Positions 1 through 13,303 are shown, numbered from the stretch's first letter. The stretch: 64,000 bases of DNA from Solanum dulcamara (GCF_947179165.1 NC_077242.1:1302001-1366000), one strand, 5' to 3'. Notes: generated by a model from the letters alone, not told the origin. A program made the numbers and translations.

Positions 1-95
1 TCGGGTTTCAGAGTATTCAACAGCTCAAATTTTTGCTCTTATTTTTCTGGTGATTTAATTCCTTCTTTCATTTCTTACTGTTCCCAATTCAACAG

Positions 96-2314
96 GTAAA
101 ATTTGTTTTTGAAACTTTCAAAAAACTCCGTCCTGGGATTCCCCTCAAGTGTCTTCATGGAAGGATGAAGCAAGATAAAAGGATGGGAATTTATTCCCAA
201 TTTTGTGAACAACGTTCTGTTCTGTTCTCCACTGATGTTGCTTCGAGGGGACTTGATTTTAATAAGGCAGTTGATTGGGTTGTCCAGGTTAGTTCTTGAT
301 GTTTTTTTAGAGTCGAAAGCCTGAAATGAAACTAGTGATTTTTCATCCGTTAAAGGATGTCGATGCTATTGTAAAGAAGGTAGAAAGTTTGACATGTATA
401 TGATGCAAACTCACCTTTCAGGTGGACTGTCCTGAAGATTGTGCTGCTTACATACACAGAGTTGGCCGCACTGCTCGTTACTTTTCAGGTGGAAGATCTG
501 TTTTATTTGTGATGCCATCTGAAATAAAGATGCTTGAAAAGTTGGAAGAGAAAAGGATTCCCCTTCGAGTTATCAAGGTAGGATTTCATCCACTTTTGTT
601 TAACAACTGAAGTTGACATAAAATATAATTTATCTCTTTCGCAAAGCATCTTGTTGTTTTGTTGTCTGATTATCAGTGTGAAACAGGCAAATGAAAAGAG
701 GATACAGTCTGTCTCGGATCTTCTTGCTTCTTTATTGGTCAAGTACCCTGATCTACAACATCTGGCTCAAAGGGCTTTCGTGACATATTTGAAGTCCATA
801 CACAAACAGAGAGATAAAGAGACTTTTGATGTTACAAAACTTCCTATTGATGAATTCTCTGCTTCATTGGGTCTTCCTATGACCCCCAAAATCCGATTTC
901 TGAAACAGAAACTCAAAGGGAAGACAGTGTCTGAAGCATTATCTCTCATACCGGAGAACACAAGTAATGATAATTTGTTGGAATTTCCAATTAAGGAGCC
1001 AGAATTTCCAAATAAGGATCCAGATACAGGTAAATCAGATGTAGAGGAAGTGGATGAAGATATCCTTCTAGCTAAGGAGACGCAAGGAGTTGGAGAAAAT
1101 ATTAACAGCAAAGGAGATGACATGTATGTCAATCACTTTTCTGATTTGTCTATTAGATGTGTAGAACTTTTTCTTTTAAGCAAGTAGGAATTAGCTTAGC
1201 AGAATGGATTTGTTGGTAATCTTACTTGCATTGCATGGTGGAAATGCAATTTTAGAAAATCTCTCATTAAGCAATGGACTGCTAACCTTAAATATATCCG
1301 ATGTTTCATCTCCATAATACTCGTATTGCAATTCACCTTATATTTGTCTTAGCTGCTTCTCATTTTAATGTTTATGATCTTCATTGTGATTGATTTTGCT
1401 TCCTGTTATTTGAATTGTTTTGTAGGCTGGCCACTAGAGTTACGAAGAAAAAGAAACTAAAGATCAATGTCCATAGACCAGTAGGGACAAGGGTTGTGTT
1501 TGATGAGGAAGGGAACACCTTACCTCCTCTTGCAAGATTAGCAGCCTCAAGCAGTGGTGCAGACTCTGTTCAGCTCAACAAAGAAAAAGGTACTACTGAT
1601 ATACCCAAGAGTCTCAAAAGCTTTGGTTTCAATATCTTGTGCTATTTGAAATTTTCCTTTTTGATTATATCCGAGTAATATCTGGGAAACTATAGAACTT
1701 TTGCTGCTCTTTTTAGTTCAAACTCTTGGAACTTGCATTCTGAGTCTGTCTAGCTGTTCCCTGCATTTTCTGCATACTGTGTGCAGCAAAATTTGGTTAT
1801 TCAGCCCTAGTCCTGTGTTCAGTGATTATTTATTTCGCTGATGCTAAGTCGTCGCTGGATATGTATAGTGCATATTTTCAATTGCATCTGTTACTTTCTT
1901 GCAACTTTTTTTTTTGATGAAGTCTGTTACTTTCTTACACTTTGTTCTATTATTGTCGACGATGCAGTAAATCAGAGATATGCTGAGTTAAGAAAGAACT
2001 TGAAGGTGGCCGACAAGGAAGACAAGGATTTGGACCGCAAACGTCGCAAAGAAAAACGAATCAAGGAGAAGATGAAGAACAAGAGAGGGAGAGAGGAGGA
2101 TGAGGAGGAGGAAGATGAAGAACTCTCTGGGTCAGACATGGAAATCCCCAGAGGTAGAGTCGACAAGAAAACAAAGGTTTATTTTGACAGTGACAACGAG
2201 GATGGTGAGAGGACAGGGCACATGTCTAAAAAGGAGGGTATTGCTGCTGATGCTATATCTTTGGCAGAACAAGAAGAACTGGCTCTGAAGTTGCTAAATT
2301 CCATGCACTCATAA
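96..2314 (+). CDS. RH32: DEAD-box ATP-dependent RNA helicase, RH32/DDX10 (Dbp4) type, 3' part only
   Basis: The C-terminal 431 residues of a nucleolar RNA helicase; yeast Dbp4 and human DDX10 act in 18S rRNA maturation. Five exons join in frame with GT-AG borders: 96-287, 422-577, 687-1123, 1426-1589 and 1968-2314. The first visible exon already lies in helicase domain 2 and carries motif V (STDVASRGLDF); the second carries motif VI (YIHRVGRTAR). The third has the family's C-terminal extension (LPIDEFSASLGLP), and the fourth a basic stretch (KKKKLKINVHRPVG). The last exon is a highly charged K/R then D/E-rich tail ending in LALKLLNSMHS, as in plant RH32. The Q motif, Walker A and DEAD box lie left of the window. 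Bases 1-95 read as intron ending in CAG. The family call is firm; orthology to RH32 rests on the tail and the gene order. Confidence 0.93.
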
Positions 2315-3165
2315 TGGAACAACATTTTGGTAGCTGTAGTTTATGTTATTCTCAGAAGCAATGCTGTTATAATAGTACCTTGAATAGGTAGAAATCATTG
2401 GGTCACTTACGAGGCAAACATGAAGATGATTAGCTTATATGCAGTTGCTTTCATGCACAGTTTAAGGAAAAATGTAATGTTTTTGTGCTTGGAAGATAAT
2501 ACTAGAGAATATGTTTCTTTGGTTTTGTACTCATTAGGAAACTATCCTTCATTTGCTCATGTATTACTCAACTTATATATAAAATATTGACAATTTTTAA
2601 AATTGATGAGTAAAATTTATTTAGACATTTCAACTACTACTAACTTATTTCAATTGAGCACAAAAACAAATGGTGAGGTATTCCTATTAAACAGTTTTCT
2701 ATTCAAATTTTGAAAAATCTTTCTGTGTGTGTTCTTAAGCGTATATAACATATTTAAGTTAATTACATAAATTATATCTCATCCTTTAATTATACACATC
2801 AACTTCGATTGAAATATGCATACAGTTTTACGATTATAGTTGTCAATATGTATAATTAGTAGACGTGACATTTTAAATAGTTACTTGATCTATATAATGG
2901 GCATTGAATACAATCACATGTAAATATATCGAGAATTTGAACTAAAAATGTCTAACAGGAACACTTCATCATGTGTTCAAATACTCAACTTAAACAAGTT
3001 GGCAGATTTTTTTCATTATTCCTTAATTTGAACCAAAAGTATCTAACAAGAATACTTTATCATGTGTTCAGGTGCTCAACTGAAATAAGCCGCAGTTCAA
3101 GTAACTGAATGAAATTTGCTAACAAATTTAACAGATAATTAAGGTATCATCTTGAATAACATAGT
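2315..3165. other. 3' UTR and intergenic spacer with a 91 bp-spaced direct repeat
   Basis: Helicase 3' UTR followed by AT-rich spacer without a supported gene. Two copies of a roughly 72 bp unit start near 2934 and 3025; both contain ATCATGTGTTCA and CTCAACT and differ at about ten positions. Nothing else is recognised. Confidence 0.6.
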
Positions 3166-3175
3166 CCATATGGGT

Positions 3176-3313
3176 TGGGCTAATGAAGGCCCAAACATCC
3201 ATCCCTGCTGACTAGTTCTCACAAAGCCCACGTACCCGTCCACCACGCCGACCCGAGAACCTTATCTCTGTCACCGTTCCAATTTTTTCTTCTCTTTCAT
3301 ACCCCTAGGGTTT
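3176..3313 (+). promoter_or_regulatory. RBP45 proximal promoter: three site II motifs and a telo-box
   Basis: TGGGCT at 3176-3181, GGCCCA (TGGGCC on the other strand) at 3188-3193 and AGCCCA (TGGGCT reversed) at 3225-3230 are site II elements bound by TCP factors. TAGGGTTT at 3306-3313 is a telo-box close to the start codon. This combination is typical of plant ribosomal and translation-related housekeeping genes. The motifs are seen directly; their use by this gene is inferred from position. Confidence 0.55.
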
Positions 3314-3344
3314 CATCTTAGCTCGTTCCATTTCGCCTGAAAAA

Positions 3345-6300
3345 ATGATGCCACAAACTGGAGTTGCTCAGCCACCAATGGCACCTATGTCAATGGATCA
3401 GTATCAGCAGCAAGCTCCGCCGACTCAGCAACAACAACAGCAATGGATGATGCAACCTCCACAAGCACAACAACCGCAATTTCAACCTCAGGCTCAACTT
3501 TCTTGGGGTCAGCAGCCATCGCAACCTATGTCTCAACAGTACGGTGCGACTAATCCTAGCCCTAGCTCGAACGTTAATATAAATGAGGTTCGGTCTCTTT
3601 GGATTGGGGACTTGCAGTATTGGATGGATGAGAATTATCTTTCCACTTGTTTTTATCATACCGGCGAGGTAATTTTCAAATATTATTCTGTGAATCCTCT
3701 GCATTTCTACGATTGTTTGATTAAAGAAGAAATTATTATTAGGAAGTTCGGTTTTTAGGTGGTTATAGAGCTGGTTAGGAACATCGCTTCTTTCTGATAT
3801 AGTTTGGTGATGTAGTTATGACTTACAAAACGATTTCTTATTTGTGATAAGAGTTGGCGTAATTCATAATGATCTGAAATGTTGTTTTTTGGGAGATTGT
3901 AGTTAAAAGTTCTTTCATTTTCATGTCGAGCCTGCTGATTATGTGTTTGCATTTGTATGTGGAGTCGATTGAATTTGAATAGATTGCCTTTTTCATTTTA
4001 AATTTCCCAATGCATTTGGTTGCAAATTTTTAAGTGGCTTAGGTGATTGGTAGAAGAGGATAGGGTTGGAAGGTAATGTCAAATATTTGGAAAAAATGAA
4101 AACTTGGAGGTGAATTTAGAAGATGTGTTACAGGGTTGAAAGTTTCCTAGAGCAAAGGGTGGAAATCAACGGGAAAGATCAATATTTGCCTTAAGGATAT
4201 TGGCTTCTATTTTTTAATTTGGACTATGATGATGGCTTCATTGTTCTTTCTGCAGCTTGTTTCTGCTAAGGTCATCAGGAATAAGCAAAGTGGCCAGTCT
4301 GAAGGTTATGGATTCCTCGAGTTCAGGAGTCATGCAGCTGCAGAAACTGTTTTACAGACATATAATGGCACCTTGATGCCAAATGTGGAACAGAACTTCC
4401 GTATGAACTGGGCATCTCTTGGTGCCGGTGAGAGGCGAGATGATTCACCCGAGTATACAATATTTGTTGGTGATTTGGCTGCTGATGTGACAGATTATGT
4501 GCTACAAGAGACATTCAAACCCGTGTATTCATCAGTAAAAGGTGCAAAAGTTGTAACAGATAGAATTACTGGACGTACCAAGGGATATGGATTTGTCAAG
4601 TTCGCTGATGAGAGTGAACAATTGCGTGCTATGACCGAAATGAATGGTGTACTTTGTTCATCTAGGCCCATGAGGATTGGCCCGGCTGCAAACAAGAAAC
4701 CAATGGGTACCCCCCAGAAAGGTATGGCCATGTCACCCTTTCATCTGCTATGCTGAAGGCGGACCTTTTCTATTCTTTTTCTGTTTGCAGTTCGAACTGT
4801 ACTGTTTGTTGTCTGCATTCCTGATATGGGGAAGTCAGCGATGCCATAAATCTCTTGATGTGTTCAGAGTCTATAAGTTGATCGTTGTTTAAGCTTTGCG
4901 CTTGAAGTAGTGGAATCATTAAGATCTTTTTCTTCAAGTACTTAACTTTCTACACTTGGGGGCATTTAATTGTTTCAAAATGTGCACAAACTTATAAAAC
5001 TCGTGTTGTCTCAAAGCAGGAAACAGAGAGGCTCTCATATGGGGGCCTGGAACTGGTTTCAGCTGAAATGATTCCACTTTAGTGCGTGGCCTCATTTTAG
5101 GTCAGTGTATTTGTTTATGTCACACTTCCTTACTTCGTATTCTTGTGGCATCTTATGCTACATTCAGTTAATTTCCAGTTCCTGAATTACTATTACAAGC
5201 CTTAGTAAATTATTTCCATTTCTATCAAAATTTAAATTTCCTTCCTTCATTTTTACCAGTTTATTTAATTCCTCAGCTGGCCTTGTGTTATTTCAGTTAG
5301 GATCTATCTCGCACACCTTTAAATAATGCTGCCGCAAGCTGTTTCCATTCATTTCCTTACAATTCTTTTCCTTCCTTTGTGTGTCACGTTAGTTGTCTGT
5401 GTTAATGGTGTTTGCTACTAAGTCTGGGAACTCAACTACATCTATCAAGACCTTTTCTTTCGTAGGTCAAAGTAATGTAATATTGATCAATCTTGTTGGA
5501 GATGCAAAAAACGGTTATATCACTAGTTTGTTCCATATGATTGGACACCTTTGATTAATCCTTTGAGGTGATTTTTATCTTTTCAGTTCTAAATTCTAAT
5601 ACATTTGTCAACCAGAACTCTTTCCATTCCAATTACTGTCCATTACTTTTTTGTCGGATTGTTCAATTGGTCATGTGAAAATAATATCTAGAGATTTAGA
5701 AACTAAATAAAAGATTTTCAAATTGTAATCTTGTGTTTCCATAATACTTAAATTTTGAAGACAGTCGACTTGCGAAAATGCAACTGACAGGGACTTGGAA
5801 ATAGAAACTTGTGGATCAAATTGGTTGTTCAGTACACATGTCGGTGTAAGCATTAGGTATGGATGCGAGTACTGGCATAATGTTGATTTATTGGTCTTTA
5901 TGGGGATGCTAGAAATAATATGTTAACTTCCGTGGGTCCGTTCTATCTTCCTTGGTCGTGGTTGTGATATCTGCATTGTAAGAAGATAGCATAGCTCATC
6001 TATTTCAAAAAACAGAAGATAGCATAGCTCAAGTTGAAAGTACCCTCCACCTCCAACGGTTGTGGGTTTGAGTCGCCACGTTGCCATTATAAAAAAAAAT
6101 GGTTCAGATACTTTTTACACCATTTTGGTCTGTTACTTTTGAAATCGTTTTGATATTTCAAAACAAACAAATCATGTTAATATGTCCTCTGGGAGTATCT
6201 TATATGTGGACTGCTGTTATCAATATATGATGGAAGGCTGATACATTGAGAACATAACATTTATACTTCTCATAGAACCATAAAATGTATTTTTAACTTA

Positions 6301-7734
6301 ATTATGATTCATGTGTACTCCGTTGATATTTCTATTGTTGCATTTAAGAATTAGAAGGGCTTGTTTGTTCAATGGGAAAAACAATTCTCTAGCCTTTTCA
6401 GCTCATCTCCCTATAAACTGCCTGAACAATTTGTTTTATCAAAGGTACATGCCACAAACATTGGGATTTTAAATCCATGTCTTTCAAAGGGCGTGCATTC
6501 ACGTGTAGGCTATAAAGTAATGCATACGGATACTTATTTTTTATAATTCTGTTTTTTATGTATTTGAATGCATTCATCTGTTTCCTGTGCTCATGGATTT
6601 TCTTTCCGAGAACATGTGATGGTGGAAATGTAATAAAATGATTGTTATAATGAATTGGAATGTTGTCAAGTGATTTGGTTATACTTTCTGTTTTAGAAGG
6701 ACCTCACACTCTACAATTGACTGACATGTATAAAGCTTAGGTCAATTTATGTGTATCCTGTCTTTGTTTCTTCTTTTATGCTTGTGTTGCTGTATGTGCC
6801 GGAGAGTCAAATTTCTCACCCTAGATGCTTTAGCACTTTTTGATGACTACATTTCTACTCACATCTTTTACCATTGCAGCTACCTACCAAAATCCTCAAG
6901 CTACTCAAGGCGAAAGTGACCCCAATAATACAACAGTGGGTAGCTTGTTTTGATGTAAAGTTTGTTTATCTAGTATATTCACTTCTAACCTTTTATATTC
7001 AAATGTACAGATATTTGTTGGTGGTTTGGATCCCAGTGTTGCAGAAGAACATTTGCGACAAGTTTTCTCCCCATACGGTGAATTGGTTCACGTGAAGATA
7101 GTGGCAGGAAAGCGCTGTGGTTTTGTTCAGTTTGGTAGTAGGTAATGCCAGATGCGATTTATAATGTCTATTGCTAGATTTCTTGTCCATGTTCTTTTCT
7201 TATGTTTTATCATTCGGCATTTCCAGAGCTTCTGCTGAGCAGGCTTTATCAAGCTTGAATGGCACACAATTGGGAGGACAAAGCATTCGGCTTTCTTGGG
7301 GGCGTAGCCCCTCTAACAAACAGGTTTTTGGCCTATATTTGCTGTGTTAAACTTAGATTAATCAGCTTCTGTGCTGACTCTGATTATTCTATGTAGTCCG
7401 ACCAGACTCAATGGGGTGGTAGTGCTGGTGCTGGTGCTGGTGCATATTATGGGTATGCCCAAGGATATGAGGCTTATGGATATGCTCCTCCCGCTCAGGA
7501 CCCTAATATGTATTATGGGAATTACCCTGGATATGGGAATTATCAGCAGCCACAACAGGTATGACAGATCTGGTCTGGAAGGTCTCTTTGGCTTACCATT
7601 GTTTGCATTCCCTGAGTTGGGCCTTTTCACTTTCTGGGTAGTCTAGGAGTTTGTTGGGACTTTCCTATATCTGCTTCTTCTTCTTCTTCTTCAAGAGTAT
7701 TTGCTCATTTTTTGTTTTCTTCATTATGCAGTGA
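3345..7734 (+). CDS. RBP45: RBP45/RBP47-type RNA-binding protein with three RRM domains
   Basis: A nuclear poly(A)/oligo(U)-binding hnRNP-like protein of 412 residues. Exons: 3345-3668, 4256-4721, 6880-6935, 7011-7141, 7227-7323, 7397-7558 and 7732-7734, all GT-AG and frame-consistent. Residues 1-80 are rich in Q, P and M. RRM1 spans about 84-160 (RNP2 LWIGDL, RNP1 EGYGFLEF), RRM2 about 176-252 (IFVGDL, KGYGFVKF) and RRM3 about 283-355 (IFVGGL, RCGFVQF). A glycine/tyrosine-rich tail ends in QPQQ. The N-terminal Q-rich region, three RRMs and YG-rich end are the RBP45/47 layout. Exon 7 contributes only the TGA stop within the CDS; if intron 6 were retained, translation would stop after one extra valine. 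Intron 2 is 2.16 kb and holds repeat debris. The start is the first of two adjacent ATGs after a pyrimidine-rich leader. Confidence 0.95.
6038..6105 (+). repeat. tRNA-derived SINE fragment in RBP45 intron 2
   Basis: A B-box-like sequence (GGTTTGAGTC, near 6068) precedes an A-rich run at 6090-6100. Only the B-box half and tail are visible, with no A box and no clear target duplication. Confidence 0.35.
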
Positions 7735-9362
7735 TTTTGCTTATTTTCAAGGAGGCAAAGAAGTAGACAGCATTCAAGTTTCCAGTGCTGAGGCTGATCT
7801 TTCCAGTTGGTGAGACTGGTTGTACAATGATTTGATAAACTGAGTGATTGTGTGAGTTTTTGTGGGACATGTTCTTTTCTTCTGTCTGTAACTTGAGTTT
7901 GCTATGACACTGTAACATGTACTGAAACGTTCTGAGTAGTATCTTGACCTGCGTGTAGACTTTGTTAAGTTTTTCCTTACTATCATGATTTGCAGTATTG
8001 GATTGCTTTTGGTTTAATGTTCGTGCAGATTTAATTGTGAGCAGCATCCAGTAGATGTGATGCTTGTAATTGATGAATAAAGATGGTAGAATAGCTGTAT
8101 TTTAGTCCGAAAGAGATGTGGAATTTGTTTAGCTGGTTTTATCAACTTCTAGTCTTCCTGTCATCTCCTCCCCCAATTTTGTATGTTGTGTTAAACTCTT
8201 TTACTCTTTAGAAGTCTCAACCAATTATGCATCAAACTCCAAATATTTGAGATTAAAATCAATTGAGTTGTTTCTTTATGTTATATGATATAATAACTAT
8301 GTTTCCTTTCATATTACTGGGTAAAAATATTGTATCTTTGAATTTGACTTATTAGATCATTACCCATATTAAATGCACCCCACACCTTTTCAACACAGAA
8401 ATAACTTTTCTTATCCAATTATGCATCAAACTCTTGATATTAAGATTAAAGCAATTGAGTTGTTTCTTGAATTTGACTTATTAGACTATCATTAAAAAAA
8501 ATATTCTTGATAAAAAGTAGATAGTTCTTCTTTCTTATTTTTTTTTTAATTTAATGTTTATTTATAATATTTAATATTGTTTCAAGTGAGATAAAAATCA
8601 TAAAATTCACTTTTCAAAATTTTTAAGTCCATAAAATTTTTGGAGCCTAAAACAATTTTACTAGTCTTATCTTTGAGCCACCTCTGAAAAAAATAAAGAA
8701 GTACCAAATTGAACAAAGGTTATCTTTTCCGTGCAATTGATTTGACTATATGCAGGACAAATCCACTGAACTAAATTTTGTTCCTGCAGCAATACTTATT
8801 TTTTTAAAATTTTTGTATGACAGTGTTTGATCCTATATCAACAACATCATATGTACTCTCCAAAATAATATGCAAAACCTACATAAATATATTATATTAA
8901 AAAAATATTTATTATTAATATTAATAATAATTTTTTTTCCACTCGAACATTTGTAATATATTTATATTATAATTTAATTATATATTACAGAGAACAATTT
9001 ATAAATCATATATAATATAAATTTATTAATGAATAACACATTTATAATACGTTATGTCAATTTCTTATCAAACAAATATAATATATTTTAAAATATTTAT
9101 ATCTATATTACAAGCATAATTCACTTTTAATATACATTACAAATTTATTATAATAATATTATGTATTATTATAAATAATAATAAATAAAAAATAAAAAAT
9201 ATTATTAAAATAAATAATTATTTATTAAAAAATACATATAAAAAGTGCGAAAGGAAAAAGAAAAAGGTGGGGAGAATGGGAATTGTAGGTGTGAAGCAAA
9301 GAAAAACGCGCGCTAATTGGGGAAAAAGGAACCAAAAAAAAGGAATGAGTATAGTCTTTTTA
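7735..9362. other. RBP45 3' UTR and AT-rich spacer with a direct duplication
   Basis: The 3' UTR runs to roughly 8090-8200. A segment containing CAATTATGCATCAAACTC occurs at 8221-8280 and again, diverged, at 8415-8475; the phrase GAATTTGACTTATTAGA follows at both 8340 and 8470. Beyond 8500 the DNA is strongly AT-rich without a supported reading frame. Confidence 0.55.
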
Positions 9363-9621
9363 CTCCCTCCATCCTATTTTAGTTATTATAATTTTTTTTA
9401 AAGTCAAAATTATATCAATTTTGATTAAAATTTTAAGATTTTTTTTTTATCATGTTGATATAAAAAGAATTATAATTTATAATACTTTTTGTATAGTTTT
9501 TAAATATTTTTAACTCTAATTTTTTATTTTATAATATTAAATTAAATAATATAATTTAATTTTAAAAATTAATCGAATCAACTTTCCAAAAACGCGTGAT
9601 AACTAAAATGGGAGCAAGCAG
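9363..9621. mobile_element. Stowaway-like MITE just upstream of the purple acid phosphatase gene
   Basis: The left end begins CTCCCTCCATCCTATTTTAG next to a TA dinucleotide. The right end contains the inverted ATAACTAAAATGGGAGC and is followed by TA. The 259 bp interior is AT-rich and non-coding. Inverted ends plus TA targets are the Stowaway hallmark; the right end is degraded in its last bases. Confidence 0.6.
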
Positions 9622-9683
9622 TACTGCAGTAGTTACGAATTTTTCAATAGCAGGCTTACATACAGAATCCATGAACAGCAATA

Positions 9684-12440
9684 ATGAAGATAATACTACT
9701 ACTGTTTCTCTCTTTGACGGCCATTTTGTTCATCTGCGCAACAGTCCGAGCTGGTGAAGAAGTAGATTATGTCCGACCTCCGCCACGTAAAGCCTTTCGT
9801 TTGCCCTGGGATCCAAAACCTTCCTCCCAACCTCAGCAGGTAATGAGCCGGATCTACAATTTTAAGTCACTCGTTGCTTCGTGGAGAAAGCCAGTAAATG
9901 TATAGTTAAGGGATTAAAATCGGTAACTGTATAGTTAAGAGATCAAAATTTGATAAGTTTTTAAATTGTTAAAAGACTAAATCCAGTAATTGTATAGACT
10001 ATTTATGACATTTTCTCTGATACTAATAATAGCCAATCAAATTACTGAAAGCAATGATTTTAAAATGTATAGACAGGAGCAAAAAAGTGTAATTTTTATT
10101 TTTGAATATTTAAGTGTTAATTTTAAAATATTGAGTTCGATTTAATTTAATTTAGTTTTGAATATAGTCAAATTTACTCTCTGTGTCACATAAATTACGA
10201 GGGATCAGGGAATAGTAGTAGTTTTTATGAGAAGGAGTGCAGACCAGCTGCAACATGTATTTCGTTTCATATTATTTGATGTTCATTTCAAGTTGTTAAG
10301 ATTTGGGTCCGAATTATATCCGGATACTGTTGTTTGAGTGTAGGAGTTTCACTTCCTCTTTGTTACAATATGATATGAAATTAAGGGTGCTTAATTTTCT
10401 TCTTTTTCATCTGTTAAGGCTTGTATATATTCAATGCTTTGCTATAATTTGGTTATTCCACTCCTTGTTTTGTGTTAAGCCCTAAGAAGTTACCAATTTT
10501 GATGGTGTCTGTGTTTTCATACTTCATAGGAAGTAGTAGTTTTGATTTTCTTTGTGTTGCTTAGCATGATATCAATGTGCAGTGTAATTTAATTAGCATT
10601 AATAAACCTCATACACTCCAAAGCTCTTTTCTTTTTGTTTGTTCAAGCTGGTGTTAGGCCCTGTTTAGGAGGATGTAAAATGTTTCATGTTAGTGAAATG
10701 CTATAATAACAAAGGTGGGGGATCGGATGGGTTGGCATGAAGAACTAAAATTTCTTGGATTTGTTTCAATTCAACTGACTTCTCTTTCCCTCTTTAGTTT
10801 CTTGATTCAGAGCTCAAACCAAACTTTTGCAACTTATCAAGCATAAAAAAGGAAACATTTTATGTCATACCAAATTGGTTTACTGTAATCTCTTCCTCAA
10901 GTCACGTGTTTGCTATTTTGGTGAATGAGTGGAGCTTGTATAGTTAATCATGTGCATTAATACTGTCATTGCAGGTTCACATCTCATTAGCTGGAGACAA
11001 ACACATAAGGGTATCATGGACCACAACTGATAAATCTTCTCCTTCAATTGTTGAATATGGAACATCCTCTGGAAAATACAGTGGTAAAGCTCAAGGAGAA
11101 AGTACCAAGTACAGTTACCTGTTATATCGTTCCGGGATGATACACCATACTGTGATTGGACCATTGCAAGACAACACAGTGTATTTCTACAGATGTGGTG
11201 GAGAAGATCCGGAGTTCCAGTTCAAAACTCCACCATCTAAGTTTCCAGTTGCTTTTGCCGTGGCAGGAGATTTAGGCCAAACTGGATGGACGAAGTCAAC
11301 TTTAGACCATATAGACCAATGTAAATATGATGTTCACTTGCTCCCTGGTGACCTTTCTTATGCTGATTATATTCAACGTAGGTGGGACACATTTGGTCAA
11401 CTGGTTCAGCCGTTGGCTAGTGCAAGGCCATGGATGGTGACTCAAGGGAATCATGAAAAAGAAAACATACCATTCGTTGTGGATGAATTTATATCTTACA
11501 ACTCCAGATGGAAGATGCCATTTGAAGAGAGTGGATCTACTTCAAATCTATACTATTCATTTGATGTTGCTGGGGTTCATACAATCATGCTTGGTTCATA
11601 TACCGACTATGATGAGTACTCTGATCAATATAGATGGCTAAAGGTTAGCTAAGTTCTCATTGACATGCTTTATTGAAAAGCTTAGCAACCTGTCGTTTTG
11701 CTAATATAAATGCATTTACTGGAAATTCCATTGTAGGCTGATCTTCTAAAGGTTGATCGTAAAAAGACTCCTTGGTTGGTTGTGTTATTCCATGTGCCAT
11801 GGTATAATAGTAATGAAGCCCATCAATGTGAAGCTGATGACATGATGACATCTATGGAGCCTCTGTTGTATGCAGCCGGTGCAGATATAGTCTTTGCTGG
11901 CCATGTTCATGCTTATGAGCGCACGGTATGCCTGACTTGCTAATTTGCTTGTTATTCTTGATTATTTTATAATTGTAGATGGTGCAATTCATTTTTACTT
12001 TTTCAACAGAAACGAGTTTATAATGGTAAACCTGATCCTTGTGGTGCTGTGCACATAACCATTGGTGATGGAGGAAACAAAGAAGGTTTAGCACGCAAGT
12101 AAGTATTACTTGTAGTAGTTTTTCTCGCAATGCTGAGCACAGGATCCTTAAAATGGCAATGGAAGCAAGAACTAGTTTAGATCATTAAGTGAAGTGGAAG
12201 TTATTATGACAGTAAACTTACATGTCGTGGCAAATTATTGACAGGTACAAGCTACCCCAACCAGAATGGTCTGTTTTCCGTGAAGCAAGCTTTGGCCATG
12301 GTGAACTTGCGATAATTAATTCAACTCATGCCTCTTGGAGTTGGCATAGAAATGATGATGATGAACCAGTGAGGTCTGATCAGGTTTCAATTACCTCGTT
12401 GATCGGTTCAGGATGCAGCAGCATTGGAGTCGTGAACTAA
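9684..12440 (+). CDS. Purple acid phosphatase (metallophosphoesterase), PAP18/20/21/22-like
   Basis: A secreted dinuclear-metal acid phosphatase that releases phosphate from organic esters, usually in apoplast or vacuole. It has 432 residues in five exons: 9684-9839, 10975-11643, 11737-11925, 12010-12098 and 12245-12440. Residues 1-23 form a signal peptide ending in TVRA. A fibronectin-like N domain (about 53-140) precedes the catalytic domain. All five metal-ligand blocks are present: GDLG (D151), GDLSYAD (D178, Y181), GNHE (N211, H212), VLFH (H294) and GHVHAYER (H331, H333). Tyr181 gives the purple charge-transfer colour. Length and the short N-terminal domain fit the low-molecular-weight plant PAPs. 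Splice phases agree throughout, so the gene looks intact. The exact paralogue number cannot be assigned by eye. A MITE ends 62 bp before the ATG. Confidence 0.95.
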
Positions 12441-13303
12441 GTAAAATCCTCGTGGATCGTTGAAGCTCTCTTTGTAACAGAAACCAATTACTTGTTCTTA
12501 TTATAAAGTTGATTTAGGAGATATATTTATTAATTAAAGAAAGGACCATTAATTCCTTAGTTTTAGTCTCTAAATGAAATGTACCTAGTAAAATCTCTTT
12601 CTTTATAATATTATTACTTATTACTTGCCTTCAATTATGATTGTATTTGACTACCAATATGAGTTCTGTTACTTGTGAATTAATAGCCATTATCCTTGTG
12701 TGAATTATACATCAACAAATGTTTATTGCACTAAGCCATATGAAGGTGACAAAGATAGCCAAACTACATACATCAATGTTTTCACATTTGTTATATTTAA
12801 ACATCATTCAATGATAAAGAAGCACTTGAAGATGATTGCACAGACCAAACAGAAAAAGGAACATTGGATAATCGATAAAGAGGTAATGTCGGTTGTTGCT
12901 CAGACTGAATGTCAAAAACACAGGAAAGAATAGTTTCACTCAACATTGTTTCTTTTACTAAATTGCTCTATAGAAAACATCTATAATTCAGAAGCTTTAG
13001 TGTGAACATCACATGCAACACGAGTAGCAGTCTATCAACTACAGGATTTCAGAAACTAGTTCACCTACTGAGAGAGCACTGGTATTGCATTAATAGCAAC
13101 CACTAGTCCCTGCTTGCATTTCTTTGGAATCCGTGAGTAAGGTGTAACCTGAGCTGCCATTGAACATAATGGTCAGTTCTTCTATAACAAGTTCAAGCAA
13201 CATTCAAGAAGCCTAGGTAGTTTCATTTGCCAAATGATGTGAATGCCTTGCTCTGAGATGAAAGATCGAAATTTCAGAACACATTTGTGAGCTTAAGTTC
13301 CAT
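12441..13303. other. Convergent 3' ends of the phosphatase and CRM genes
   Basis: The phosphatase (+) and CRM-domain gene (-) converge here, so the stretch should hold both 3' UTRs. No conserved reading frame is visible. Confidence 0.6.

Noticed and set aside
12700..12933. 77-codon plus-strand frame
   Set aside because: No family resemblance, in the convergent 3' UTR zone, composition like random AT-rich DNA.
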